Part shown: positions 34,074-42,216 of the stretch, in pieces
Position numbering within the stretch: position 1 is the first letter of the stretch
How the letters are laid out: each line of letters starts with the position of its first letter
Origin: Bog-756 sp963725395
GTDB taxonomy: Bacteria > Actinomycetota > Acidimicrobiia > Acidimicrobiales > RAAP-2
Assembly (NCBI GenBank): GCA_963725395.1
Contig: CAVRYH010000013.1
Coordinates: 579,288 to 643,287, forward strand
Direction of reading: 5' to 3'
Length of the DNA: 64,000 nt
Translations under genes and position numbers: made by a program
The notes under the pieces: model-generated
What the model was told of the DNA's origin: nothing
The model's input: only the letters and a program-made list of their open reading frames with translations
Databases searched by the model: none

Positions 34074-35707
34074 GCCCACTCGGCCGTCTCGGACCGGTGG
34101 CGGGCGTAGTCGACCTTGCCCGAAGGGGACCGGCCGATGGTGTCGACGAACCGCACCCGGCGCGGCGCCTTGTACCCGGCCAGCGTCGACTTCACATGGG
34201 CGATCACCGTCTGGTCGGAGACCGACCCCTCGGGCGTGTCCTCGCCCAGTTCGACGACGGCCACGATCTCCTCGCCGAACCGCTCGTTCGGGATGCCGAC
34301 GACCACGGCGTCGATGACGCCCCCGGTGGTCTTGACCACCTCTTCGACCTCCTCGGGGTAGACCTTCTCTCCGCCGGTGTTGATGCACACCGAGCCGCGG
34401 CCGAGGAGGTGGATCGTGCCGTCCTCGCCCACTTCGGCGAAGTCGCCCGGTACCGAGTACCGGGTCCCGTCGATGACGCGGAACGTCGCCGCGGTCTTCG
34501 CCTCGTCCTTGTAGTACCCGATCGGGATCCTTCCACCGAGCGCCAGCACGCCGATGCGTCCGGAACCCACCTCGACGTCGGCTCCGTCGGTGTCGATGAC
34601 CCGCACGTCGGGACCGAGCCTGAACTCCGCGGTCGCCGCCGCCGATGCGCCCGACGAAACCGAGTTGCCCATGCCGATGGCCTCCGACGACGAGAACGCG
34701 TCCACCAGCAGCATGGGTGGATGGTGGCGGAGGAGCCCCTGCTTGGTCTCCTCGCTCCACATGACGCCCGAGGAAATGATGCCGACGAGACTGGAGAGGT
34801 CCCACCTGTCCGGCTCGGAGTCGAGGGCGGCGAGGATGGGCTTGGCGAAGGCGTCACCTACGATGATCAGACCGTTGACCTTCTCCCGTTCGACCGTGTC
34901 GAGGAGCTCGGTGGGGTCGAACTGGCGCGACGGGAGGGTGACCACGCGCCCGCCCTCGCTCAGGCACTCGAGCGAAGTGAAGCCGCCCGTCCCGTGCATG
35001 AGGGGGCAGGCGGGGAGCAGGGTCATCCCCGGTCCGCTCCGACTGAGCTCGTTCCTCACGTCGTCGACGCCCCCGTCTTCGGGATAGCGGCGGAAGCCGG
35101 CGCTGTTCAGGCGGACGAAGAGATCGTCCTGGCGCCACATGACACCCTTGGGCATCCCCGTCGTGCCGCCGGTGTAGAGCATGTAGAGGTCGTCGGGACC
35201 CCGCCCCCAGGGCGCCCGGACCCGCTCGTGGGTCCCGGGCTCGGCGACCCCGGTGGTGCCCGCCGCCTCCTCGTAGGGCGTGGCCCAGGCCGGGCAGCTC
35301 GCCGTCCCGTCGTCGACCCACAGCCAGCTCTCGATGCCCGGCACCCGATGGCGGATCCCCTCGATCCGCTCGACGAAGACGCCGTGGAAGATCACCGCCT
35401 TGGTGTCGGCGTTCTCCCACAGGTAGTGGAGCTCGTCGTCGGCGTACCGGTAGTTGGTGTTGATCGGCACCAGGCCGATCTTGAACGCGGCGTAGCTGGC
35501 CTCCAGGTACTCGGAGCAGTTGTACAGGTAGAGAGCCACCTTGTCCTGGTGAGCGACCCCGGCACCGAGCAGCCACCGGCCCACGTTGTCCGCCCGCCGG
35601 TCGAGCTCACCCCACGAGAGGGTCCGTCCTCCATGGGTGAGGGCCGGTGCCTCCGGCTGCTGGTCCGCCACGGTCTCCCAGACGTCGGCGTAGTTCCACT
35701 TGCTCAC
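34055..35707 (-). CDS. acyl-CoA synthetase (AMP-forming, FadD-like)
   Basis: A 550-residue ANL-superfamily ligase that activates a carboxylic acid to an acyl-adenylate and then a CoA thioester. The P-loop-like motif A3 is YTGGTTGMPKGV. A5 is represented by LLVDAFSSSEAIGMG, A7/A8 by YSVPGDFAEVGEDGTIHLLGRGSVCINTGGEKVYPEEVE, and the C-terminal catalytic Lys by SPSGKVDYA. The GTG at 35707 (VSKWNYADVWE) is chosen because GAGGAG ends about 7 nt upstream; an upstream in-frame start lacks this. It diverges from an acyl-CoA dehydrogenase, suggesting a shared fatty- or aromatic-acid degradation pathway. Confidence 0.9.
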   Translation of the reverse strand: MSKWNYADVWETVADQQPEAPALTHGGRTLSWGELDRRADNVGRWLLGAGVAHQDKVALYLYNCSEYLEASYAAFKIGLVPINTNYRYADDELHYLWENADTKAVIFHGVFVERIEGIRHRVPGIESWLWVDDGTASCPAWATPYEEAAGTTGVAEPGTHERVRAPWGRGPDDLYMLYTGGTTGMPKGVMWRQDDLFVRLNSAGFRRYPEDGGVDDVRNELSRSGPGMTLLPACPLMHGTGGFTSLECLSEGGRVVTLPSRQFDPTELLDTVEREKVNGLIIVGDAFAKPILAALDSEPDRWDLSSLVGIISSGVMWSEETKQGLLRHHPPMLLVDAFSSSEAIGMGNSVSSGASAAATAEFRLGPDVRVIDTDGADVEVGSGRIGVLALGGRIPIGYYKDEAKTAATFRVIDGTRYSVPGDFAEVGEDGTIHLLGRGSVCINTGGEKVYPEEVEEVVKTTGGVIDAVVVGIPNERFGEEIVAVVELGEDTPEGSVSDQTVIAHVKSTLAGYKAPRRVRFVDTIGRSPSGKVDYARHRSETAEWAGVSLE

Positions 35708-35768
35708 CCTTTGCTCCTCATCCCCGACATCCCCCGTCCCCGAACGCCCCACCCGGATCGCTGCAGCC

Positions 35769-35774
35769 TACGCT
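35769..35774 (+). promoter_or_regulatory. leaderless-type -10 element TACGCT
   Basis: TACGCT ends 7 nt before ATG 35782 of the acyl-CoA dehydrogenase; no Shine-Dalgarno is present. The divergent ligase in contrast has a clear one. Confidence 0.45.
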
Positions 35775-35781
35775 GGTCGGA

Positions 35782-36927
35782 ATGGACTTCGCACTGCCGA
35801 CCGAGGAAGACCCGCGCCGTCTGTCCCTCCGCCAGTGGCTGCGTGCGCACCCCACCCCCACCGGCCGCGAGCTGGCCGAAGCTGGGCTGGTGGCGCCCCA
35901 CTGGCCCGCACCGTGGGGACTCGCGGCCGATCCCACCCATCAGCTGATCATCGACGACGAGCTGGGCCGGGCCGGGGTGCGCAGGCCGACCAACACCATA
36001 GGGATCGGCTGGGCGGGCCCCACCATCGTGCTGGCGGGAAGTACCGCACAGCGGGATCGCTATCTGATGCCCCTGTTGGCCGGTGAAGAGATCTGGTGCC
36101 AGCTCTTCAGCGAGCCCGGGGCCGGATCCGACCTGGCGTCGGTGGCGACCCGGGCCGAGCTGGACGGCGACGAGTGGGTGGTTCGTGGTCAGAAGGTGTG
36201 GACGTCGTTCGCCCACGTGGCCCAGTTCGGCATCCTGCTGGCCCGCACCGAGCCGGAGGCACCCAGGCATCAGGGGATCTCCTATTTCATCTGCCCGATG
36301 GACGCACCCGGGATCAGCATCCGCCCGCTCGTCGACATGACCGGGGCCCACAGCTTCAACGAGGTCTTCCTCGACGAGGTGCGGCTCCCGGCGTCATGCC
36401 TGGTGGGCGAGCGCGGCCAGGGCTGGTCCCTGGCCAAGGTGACCCTGGGCAACGAGCGGGTCTCCCTCTCGGGGGCGGGCGCCCTGTGGGGGATGGGGCC
36501 GACGGCCGCCGACTTGATCGAGGTGGTCCGCCGAGCCGGAGGCTGTGCCGATCCGCTAGGGCGGCAGCGGCTGGCCCGGGTGTGGGCCGAGGGCGAGATC
36601 CTCCGACTGCTCCGCCTGCGCACCGTCTCGGCGGCCCTGGCCGGTATGGAGCCCGGACCCGAGGCCTCGGTCCGCAAGGCGCTCGCCGACGAGCACGGCC
36701 AGAACGTCATGGGCCTGGCGCACGATCTGGCCGGGGCGCGCGGCATGCTGCAGGGCGCGGGGCCATCGGGAGACCCGGTCGTCAGTCCCGGGTCGTGGCC
36801 CGACCCGATGTGGAGCTTCGGGTACCTGTTCTCCCCGGCACTCACCATCGGTGGCGGTACGTCGGAAGTGCAGCGCAACATCATCGCCGAGCGGACCCTC
36901 GGCCTGCCTCACGACCCCCCGGCCTGA
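35782..36927 (+). CDS. acyl-CoA dehydrogenase
   Basis: A 381-residue FAD-dependent acyl-CoA dehydrogenase. Visible marks are QLFSEPGAGSDLASVATRAE (FAD/substrate loop), GQKVWTSFAHVAQFGILLART, the DEVRLPASCLVGERGQGW segment and the C-terminal TIGGGTSEVQRNIIAERTLGLP. It oxidises an acyl-CoA to the 2-enoyl-CoA, passing electrons to ETF. The exact chain preference is unclear; the family type often acts on branched or steroid side-chain substrates. It is transcribed divergently from the acyl-CoA ligase. ATG 35782 follows TACGCT by 7 nt. Confidence 0.9.
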   Translation: MDFALPTEEDPRRLSLRQWLRAHPTPTGRELAEAGLVAPHWPAPWGLAADPTHQLIIDDELGRAGVRRPTNTIGIGWAGPTIVLAGSTAQRDRYLMPLLAGEEIWCQLFSEPGAGSDLASVATRAELDGDEWVVRGQKVWTSFAHVAQFGILLARTEPEAPRHQGISYFICPMDAPGISIRPLVDMTGAHSFNEVFLDEVRLPASCLVGERGQGWSLAKVTLGNERVSLSGAGALWGMGPTAADLIEVVRRAGGCADPLGRQRLARVWAEGEILRLLRLRTVSAALAGMEPGPEASVRKALADEHGQNVMGLAHDLAGARGMLQGAGPSGDPVVSPGSWPDPMWSFGYLFSPALTIGGGTSEVQRNIIAERTLGLPHDPPA

Positions 36928-36946
36928 GCACCAGCCGGACCGAGCC

Positions 36947-36986
36947 AGCCGCCGGGGCGGCTCGTCCTCATCGGCCGCCGGCGGCC
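36947..36986. terminator. GC-rich hairpins between convergent genes
   Basis: AGCCGCC/GGCGGCT (36947-36962) and the 14-bp palindrome GGCCGCCGGCGGCC (36973-36986) fill the 66-bp gap between the dehydrogenase and the riboflavin synthase. No T-run is visible, so this is a tentative terminator. Confidence 0.4.
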
Positions 36987-36993
36987 CCGGGCC

Positions 36994-37473
36994 TCAAGCG
37001 ACCGGTATCGGCCCGGCGTCCTCGTAGCCCTGGCGCACGCCCCGGCCGGCCCGCCGAGACAACTGTTCGGGCTCATAGAGCATCCAGTAGGCGTTGCGAG
37101 CGTGCTTGCGGGCCCGGTCGACGCACACCCGTGCCAACTGCGAGGGATCCTCTTCCTCGTTCTCGTGGACGAACACCTCGAGGATGTGGGTCGAGGTCAT
37201 CAGCTGGGCCTGCATGAGCCCCTGGGAGGCTTCGTGCGCACAGACCTGGTCGATGGCGGCCTTACCGGGCATCCCGAGGGCGACCACGATGAGGCACCCC
37301 TCGTTCTCGATCAGCCGCTTGCACTCGACGGCGAGGTCCTTGAACCCGGGGACGGTCCTGTGGACGACGCCGAAGGTCGTCCCGAAACCGGGACAGCCCC
37401 CGAGCTCGTCGACCGCCTCGGCGCCCATGTCGTAGCGGGCGAACATGGTGTCGACCACCCCGATCAGGTCCAT
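36994..37473 (-). CDS. ribC: riboflavin synthase, archaeal type (RibC)
   Basis: A 159-residue protein whose whole length follows the archaeal riboflavin synthase pattern: GVVDTMFARYDMG, RTVPGFKDLAVECKRLIENEGC, ALGMPGKAAIDQVCAHEAS, GLMQAQLMTSTHILEVFVHE and the C-terminal LSRRAGRGVRQGYEDAGP. This family has the lumazine synthase fold and dismutates two 6,7-dimethyl-8-ribityllumazine molecules to riboflavin. It is unrelated to the usual bacterial trimeric RibE. ATG 37473 is selected because the strand IGVVDT starts there and minus-strand TAGGAT ends 7 nt upstream; a longer reading would run into bioA. No other riboflavin gene is in the window. Confidence 0.88.
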   Translation of the reverse strand: MDLIGVVDTMFARYDMGAEAVDELGGCPGFGTTFGVVHRTVPGFKDLAVECKRLIENEGCLIVVALGMPGKAAIDQVCAHEASQGLMQAQLMTSTHILEVFVHENEEEDPSQLARVCVDRARKHARNAYWMLYEPEQLSRRAGRGVRQGYEDAGPIPVA

Positions 37474-37480
37474 ACCGGGG

Positions 37481-37486
37481 ATCCTA
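37481..37486 (-). promoter_or_regulatory. leaderless-type -10 element TAGGAT for ribC
   Basis: Read on the minus strand, TAGGAT ends 7 nt before the ATG at 37473; no Shine-Dalgarno is present. Confidence 0.45.
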
Positions 37487-37523
37487 CCGCCGTGGCCCGG
37501 CGTCCAGGCCCGACGGACCGGGG

Positions 37524-37561
37524 CGGCAACGCCCGGCGCCGGTTCGACCCGGGCGTTGCCG
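37524..37561. promoter_or_regulatory. 13-bp perfect inverted repeat, operator candidate for bioA
   Basis: Arms CGGCAACGCCCGG (37524-37536) and CCGGGCGTTGCCG (37549-37561) with a 12-nt spacer. It lies between the divergent ribC and bioA genes, covers the region where the bioA -35 would be and ends 5 bp before the bioA -10 candidate. A terminator role is unlikely because no transcript should end here. Confidence 0.55.
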
Positions 37562-37566
37562 TGGAC

Positions 37567-37572
37567 AAGACT
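37567..37572 (+). promoter_or_regulatory. -10-like element AAGACT for bioA
   Basis: AAGACT ends 7 nt before the bioA ATG at 37580. It deviates from TANNNT in the first base but keeps the spacing of the leaderless promoters. Confidence 0.35.
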
Positions 37573-37579
37573 CAGGGCG

Positions 37580-38911
37580 ATGAGCGACCCGTTCGACGTC
37601 CTGGGGACCGGGGACCCGTGGGCGGCGAGGGATGCGGCCGTGGTGTGGCACGGCTTCACCCAGATGGCCTCCTACCCGGACAATTCGCCGGTGACCGTCG
37701 AGCGGGCCGAAGGGCGCGAGCTCATCGACGTCCACGGCAGACGCTATTTCGACGCCATCTCCTCGCTCTGGGTGACCACCCTCGGGCACCGCGTCCCGGA
37801 GCTGGACGAGGCGGTCGTGGACCAGTTGGGCAGGGTGGCCCATGCCACTCTCCTCGGGAACGGGAGCCGGGTCGTCATCGAGTTCGCCGAGGCCCTGGCC
37901 GAGGTGGTCCCGGTCGACCAGCCCCACGTGCTCTTCGCCTCGGACGGTGCGGTGGCCGTCGAGCAGGCGTTGAAGGTGGCCTTCCAGTACTGGGTCAACC
38001 GGGGGGAGCCCGGCCACGATCGGTTCATCGCCCTGGCCGGTGGCTACCACGGTGACACCGTCGGTGCCCTCTCGCTCGGTGACGGTGGCTTCGGCACGAC
38101 CCTGTTCGACCCCCTCCGGTTTCCGGTGATCCGCACGCCGGGCTATGCCACCGGGGACTGGGGGGACAAGCTGATCGCCTGCATCGAGGCCAACGCCGCG
38201 TCCCTCGCCGCCGTGGTCATCGAGCCGCTGGTCCAAGGGGCCTCGGGCATGCTGGTGGCCGAGCCGTCCGACCTCGCCCGGGTGGGCGACGCCTGCCGAT
38301 CGCTCGGGGTGCTCCTCATCTGTGACGAGGTGGCCACCGGCTTCGGACGCACCGGCCGCCTGTTCGCCTCCGAGTGGGCCGGGCCCGGATTCCGTCCCGA
38401 CCTCCTCTGCCTGGGCAAGGGGATCACCGGCGGCTACCTGCCGCTGTCGGCGACGGTGGCGTCGGGTGCCGTGTTCGAGGCGTTCGACGGCCCAGACCTC
38501 GGAGCGACCACCTTCTACCACGGCCATTCCTACGGCGGGAACGCGCTGGCCTGCGCCGTGGCCCTCAGGCACCTGCGGCTCATCGACGAGTGGGACGTCC
38601 TCGCCAACGTGGCCGTCTCGGCCGAGCGGCTGTCGGAACGCCTGGCCGAGTCGATCGCCGGGATGGCCGGGGTCGGGGCCGTCCGCCAGCGGGGTCTGAT
38701 GGCCGGGATCGAGCTCGATCCCCCGCCCGGGGCCGAGCGCTGGGGCAGACGGGTCTGCGCCGGCGCGGTGGATCGCGGGGTGCTGCTCCGGCCGCTCGGC
38801 GATGTGGTGGTCGTCATGCCGCCGCTCACGACCACCGGCGCCGAGGTGGACCGGGTCGTCGACGTCCTGGCCGCATCGATCGCGTCGGTGGCCGCCGAGG
38901 ACCTCCGGTGA
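37580..38911 (+). CDS. bioA: adenosylmethionine-8-amino-7-oxononanoate aminotransferase
   Basis: A 443-residue class-III PLP aminotransferase that uses S-adenosylmethionine to convert KAPA to DAPA in biotin synthesis. The N-terminus VWHGFTQMASYPDNSPVTVERAEG is characteristic of BioA. GGYHGDTVGALSLGD, CDEVATGFGRTGRLFA and the PLP lysine in LLCLGKGITGGYLPLSAT (about Lys 280) follow, then FYHGHSYGGNALACAVAL. ATG 37580 (MSDPFDVLG) is chosen because upstream extension would cross the operator-like repeat. bioF starts with a 4-bp GTGA overlap, so bioA-bioF-bioD is one operon. Confidence 0.93.
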   Translation: MSDPFDVLGTGDPWAARDAAVVWHGFTQMASYPDNSPVTVERAEGRELIDVHGRRYFDAISSLWVTTLGHRVPELDEAVVDQLGRVAHATLLGNGSRVVIEFAEALAEVVPVDQPHVLFASDGAVAVEQALKVAFQYWVNRGEPGHDRFIALAGGYHGDTVGALSLGDGGFGTTLFDPLRFPVIRTPGYATGDWGDKLIACIEANAASLAAVVIEPLVQGASGMLVAEPSDLARVGDACRSLGVLLICDEVATGFGRTGRLFASEWAGPGFRPDLLCLGKGITGGYLPLSATVASGAVFEAFDGPDLGATTFYHGHSYGGNALACAVALRHLRLIDEWDVLANVAVSAERLSERLAESIAGMAGVGAVRQRGLMAGIELDPPPGAERWGRRVCAGAVDRGVLLRPLGDVVVVMPPLTTTGAEVDRVVDVLAASIASVAAEDLR

Positions 38912-40122
38912 GCGGTCTCCAGCCCGCGACCGCGGCCGATCACCGCGGGCTGGGCAGCCCGACGCCGTGGTCGACGTGGACGGACGAGGCCTGCCGGATG
39001 GTCGAGGCAGCCGGCCAGTGGCGGCGTCCGCGGACCTTCGACGCCCGAGGCCCGGCCGGCCGGGTGGAGGGTGGCGACGCCGGCGCTCCGCTCCACGCGG
39101 TTTCGTTCGCCGGCAACGACTACCTGGGCCTCTCGTGCCACCCGGCGCTGGCCGAGGCGGCCCACCGTGCCATCGACCGCTGGGGGACGGGATCGGGTGC
39201 CTCCCGCCTCGTGACCGGGTCTCGCCCCGTTCACGAGGAGCTCGAGGAGGCGCTGGCGTCGTGGAAGGGCACCGAGCAGGCGGTGGTCCTGCCTACCGGC
39301 TTCGCCGCCAACCTCTCGGTGCTGTCGGTCTTCGGGACCGAGGGATCCCAGGTGTTCTCCGACGCGTTGAACCACGCCTCGCTGATCGACGGCTGTCGGC
39401 TGGCCCGCGCCCGCGTCTCGGTCTATCCCCACGGCGACCTGGCCCACCTCGACGGGGCACTGGCGTCGAGCCCCGGTCGGTCGATGATCGTCTCGGACAC
39501 TGTGTTCTCCATGGACGGGGACGTCGCCGACGTCGAGGGACTCGTGGCCGTGGCCCGGCGCCACGACGCACTGTTGGTCCTGGACGAGGCCCACGCCGTC
39601 CTCGGGCCCGGGCTCTCGGCGCGGCACCGCCAGGGGGTGGACGTCCTGCGGGTGGGCACGCTGTCCAAGCACCTCGGGTCGCTCGGGGGGTTCGTGGCCG
39701 GGTCCTCCCGGTTCGTGGAGCTGCTGGTCAACCGGGCCCGCCCCTACATCTTCACCACCGCACTCACCCCGGCCGATGCCGCCGCCGCCCTGGCCGCCGT
39801 TCGCATCGTGCGATCGGACGAGGGCGCGGCGCTCCGCGGTCGGCTGGCCGGCCATGTGGCCCGGGTGGCCGGCGCCGTCGGCCGAGCCGACCACCCCTCG
39901 CCCATCGTCCCGGTGATCATCGGCCACGAACGAGAGGCGGTCGACGCGTCGGCGACCCTCCTGGCCAGGGGATTGTGGGTCCCCGCCATCCGACCGCCGA
40001 CGGTGCCGAGGGGCACCTCACGCCTGCGGGTGACGGTGTCGGCCGCCCACACCGAGGATCAGATCGACCGCCTGGTCGACGTGCTCGGGTCCGTGGTCCA
40101 AGGGGGGTCCCGTGCGTCCTGA
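38908..40122 (+). CDS. bioF: 8-amino-7-oxononanoate synthase
   Basis: A 404-residue PLP-dependent alpha-oxoamine synthase that condenses pimeloyl thioester with alanine to KAPA, the step before BioA. FAGNDYLGLSCHPAL, GTGSGASRLVTGSRPVHEELEE, DALNHASLIDGCRLA, LLVLDEAHAVLGPGL and the PLP lysine in VGTLSKHLGSLGGFVAG (about Lys 254) are all present. An N-terminal extension of roughly 35 residues is unremarkable. The GTG at 38908 overlaps the bioA stop by 4 bp, and the 3' end overlaps bioD by 11 bp. Confidence 0.93.
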   Translation: MSGLQPATAADHRGLGSPTPWSTWTDEACRMVEAAGQWRRPRTFDARGPAGRVEGGDAGAPLHAVSFAGNDYLGLSCHPALAEAAHRAIDRWGTGSGASRLVTGSRPVHEELEEALASWKGTEQAVVLPTGFAANLSVLSVFGTEGSQVFSDALNHASLIDGCRLARARVSVYPHGDLAHLDGALASSPGRSMIVSDTVFSMDGDVADVEGLVAVARRHDALLVLDEAHAVLGPGLSARHRQGVDVLRVGTLSKHLGSLGGFVAGSSRFVELLVNRARPYIFTTALTPADAAAALAAVRIVRSDEGAALRGRLAGHVARVAGAVGRADHPSPIVPVIIGHEREAVDASATLLARGLWVPAIRPPTVPRGTSRLRVTVSAAHTEDQIDRLVDVLGSVVQGGSRAS

Positions 40123-40798
40123 GCGACTGGTCCTGGTGTGCGGCACAGGGACCGAGGTGGGCAAGACCTGGGTGTGCACGCGCCTGTTGACCGAGCTGTC
40201 CGGCCGTGGGCTGTCGGTGTCGGCACGTAAGCCCGCCCAATCGTTCGACATCGATTCCGAGGGGGCCCGGCTGGGTGGTGCCACCGATGCGGAGGTGCTG
40301 GGAGCGGCCTCCGGTGAGCACCCCGGGGCCGTCTGCCACTCGTTCCGGTCATACCGGCGGGCCATGGCCCCACCGATGGCCGCCGAGGCGTTGGGACTGC
40401 CCCCGTTCTCGGTGGCCGACCTCATCGACGAGATGGTGTGGCCACCCGAGCAGGTGAACGTGGGCATCGTGGAGATGGCCGGTGGTGTCCGTTCCCCCCA
40501 GGCATCCGACGGCGACACCACCGACATGGTCAGCGCCCTCGAACCCGAGGTGATCGTGCTGGTGGCCGACGCCGGTCTCGGCACCATCAACGCGGTCCGC
40601 CTGTCGATGCAGGCGCTCACCGCGTCAGCCGTCGACGGGGACCCGGGCCGTCCGGTGGTGGTGGTGCTCGACCGCTACGACGGTCATCACGACATCCACC
40701 GACGCAATCGCCAGTGGCTGGCCGAGCGCGACGGCTACGAGGTGGTGACCCTGCCGGGTGAGGAGCAGCGGCTGGCCGATCTCGTCTGGAAGGCGTGA
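40112..40798 (+). CDS. bioD: dethiobiotin synthetase
   Basis: A 228-residue P-loop enzyme that carboxylates DAPA to dethiobiotin with ATP. The P-loop is CGTGTEVGKTWV near residues 10-21. The ARKPAQSFD segment supplies the catalytic Lys, and VEMAGGVRSPQASDGDTTDMV and VLVADAGLGTINAVRLS are typical BioD features. The GTG start lies inside bioF (11-bp overlap). With bioA and bioF it covers three of the four late steps; BioB is encoded at 50169 on the other strand, and no BioC/BioH-type pimeloyl gene is in the window. Confidence 0.92.
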   Translation: MRPERLVLVCGTGTEVGKTWVCTRLLTELSGRGLSVSARKPAQSFDIDSEGARLGGATDAEVLGAASGEHPGAVCHSFRSYRRAMAPPMAAEALGLPPFSVADLIDEMVWPPEQVNVGIVEMAGGVRSPQASDGDTTDMVSALEPEVIVLVADAGLGTINAVRLSMQALTASAVDGDPGRPVVVVLDRYDGHHDIHRRNRQWLAERDGYEVVTLPGEEQRLADLVWKA

Positions 40799-40825
40799 CC
40801 GGTCCCGACGGCCGCCGGCACCCGC

Positions 40826-41713
40826 TCAAACCCCGAAGCCGGCGGCGTCCACCACGGCGCGGCTGAACGGCCGCGCCAGGCTCCTCAGCTCGGCACACCC
40901 GTCCTCGCCCAGGGCCTCGTAGGCGAAGACGGCCGCCCGGTCCGTCGTCTCTTCGATCACATTGCGGACCGCCGCACCCTCTTCGGTGAGAACCACGGCC
41001 GCCCGGTCGGACTCGGGGGGCTCCACCCGTCGCACCAGCCCCCGTTCGCCGAGCCGGTCGACCCCGGCCTCCCAGTCGGTGTCGGACCATCCCCGGGTGT
41101 CCTTCAGGAACGAACCGGGGAGCTCGCCGGTGGCCAGGTGGAGGGCGAGTGCTTCCACCGGATCGAGGTCGTGGAGCACCAGTGCGGCGATGTGGCCGTC
41201 GCCGCGGCACTCGCGGAGCAGTGTCTGGGCATGCCACAGCACGAGATGGGAAGGGCGCGGCCATGCCAACCCGGCATGGGCGGCGAAGAGGGGACGACCC
41301 TCGTAGCGGAGCGTGGCGCGCTCGGCGGCCCGTCGGGCCAATGACGCCGCCCGGTCCATCTCCGGCGAGCGGACCGCATCGCCGAGCATCCTCGACAGCG
41401 CGGCGTCCGCGGCGTCGAGGCGCGCGTCGAGCACCGACTCGGGCGACGCCAGCTGCCATGCCGCCGGGATGGCCGACCGCACGAGGGCCGGATTGAAGTT
41501 GAAGAAGGCGGCAGTCACCGTGTCGGCCCCGACGGCTCCGAGTGCCGCGGCCCGGGAAGCGAAGTATCCCGCCCCCTCGGGCAGGCCGAGTCGGGCATAG
41601 GAGGCGGACGCCTCGGGGGCGAAATAGATCATCCCGTGGAGGGGCTCGAGGGTGCGCCACGTCTTGCGGGCGGTGAGGGGGTCGACGGCGGTGCCCCCGG
41701 GTCTGATGGCCAT
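40826..41713 (-). CDS. SCO6745-family protein (winged-helix-like, function unknown)
   Basis: A 295-residue protein opening RKTWRTLEPLHGMIYFAPEA, with AAFFNFNPALVRSAIPAAW, HLVLWHAQTLLRECRGDGHIAALV and a C-terminal part LGERGLVRRVEPPESDRAAVVLTEEGAAVR that looks like a winged helix with beta-hairpin. This matches the actinobacterial SCO6745 family. Members are common but their role is not established; a MarR-like regulatory or a binding role is possible. ATG 41713 follows minus-strand TACCGT by 5 nt. It converges with bioD at a gap of only 27 bp. Confidence 0.75.
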   Translation of the reverse strand: MAIRPGGTAVDPLTARKTWRTLEPLHGMIYFAPEASASYARLGLPEGAGYFASRAAALGAVGADTVTAAFFNFNPALVRSAIPAAWQLASPESVLDARLDAADAALSRMLGDAVRSPEMDRAASLARRAAERATLRYEGRPLFAAHAGLAWPRPSHLVLWHAQTLLRECRGDGHIAALVLHDLDPVEALALHLATGELPGSFLKDTRGWSDTDWEAGVDRLGERGLVRRVEPPESDRAAVVLTEEGAAVRNVIEETTDRAAVFAYEALGEDGCAELRSLARPFSRAVVDAAGFGV

Positions 41714-41718
41714 GGACC

Positions 41719-41724
41719 ACGGTA
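41719..41724 (-). promoter_or_regulatory. leaderless-type -10 element TACCGT
   Basis: On the minus strand TACCGT ends 5 nt before ATG 41713; no Shine-Dalgarno is seen. Confidence 0.4.
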
Positions 41725-41863
41725 ACGGAACGGCAGGCCCGGCCGCCCGGGCACCGGGCCGACGCCGAGGCCGGTGTCCCCGGTGGCGGCGCGGCTCGCC
41801 GGACGTCGACACCCGGGGTGGACGTGTCCGGTGTCCGAGCGGATGGCCGGTGGGAGGACGCCG

Positions 41864-41869
41864 TATAGT
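41864..41869 (+). promoter_or_regulatory. -10 element TATAGT upstream of the NfeD-like gene
   Basis: TATAGT lies 66 nt before the ATG at 41936, in the 222-bp divergent gap. The -35 is not obvious. A GGAG ribosome-binding site precedes the ATG by 6 nt. Confidence 0.35.
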
Positions 41870-41935
41870 GCCGGGTAGGAACAGGCTGCAGAGCTGGGTA
41901 CACGCTCGAACTCGAGGTCGGAAACGGAGTCGGCG

Positions 41936-42142
41936 ATGTTGAACGGTGTCTCGGGCATGATCGGCGAGACGGCGGTCGTGAAGAAGGTGGTGTCCGACAG
42001 CCATCAGCCGGGCTCGGTGTTCAGCCGGGGCGAGGAGTGGTACGCGGTGCCTCTGTTCCCCGGCACGACCATCGAGACCGGGACCACGGTGGTGGTTGCC
42101 GACGTCGAGCGGGGTCTTCTGGTGGTCTACCCGGCCGGCTGA
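41936..42142 (+). CDS. NfeD-like OB-fold domain protein, short soluble form
   Basis: A 68-residue protein equal to the C-terminal OB-fold of NfeD: MIGETAVVKKVVSD, GSVFSRGEEWYAVP, GTTIETGTTVVVADVERGLLVVYP. The protease and membrane parts of full NfeD are absent. NfeD proteins work with SPFH/stomatin proteins encoded next door, which is the case here (gene at 42217). The start is supported by GGAG 6 nt upstream. It may be a soluble adaptor for the neighbouring slipin-like protein. Confidence 0.8.
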   Translation: MLNGVSGMIGETAVVKKVVSDSHQPGSVFSRGEEWYAVPLFPGTTIETGTTVVVADVERGLLVVYPAG

Positions 42143-42189
42143 CGTGTCGGGGCCTCTCAACCCGGTGCACGGACGTGGCCAGAAGTGCC

Positions 42190-42195
42190 TACAGT
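42190..42195 (+). promoter_or_regulatory. -10 element TACAGT of the SPFH gene
   Basis: TACAGT lies 21 nt before the ATG at 42217, and a strong GAGGAGGAGG Shine-Dalgarno follows it. The gene therefore has its own promoter with a short leader, in addition to read-through from the NfeD-like gene. Confidence 0.4.
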
Positions 42196-42216
42196 GGTGA
42201 GGAGGAGGTGGTCGCC

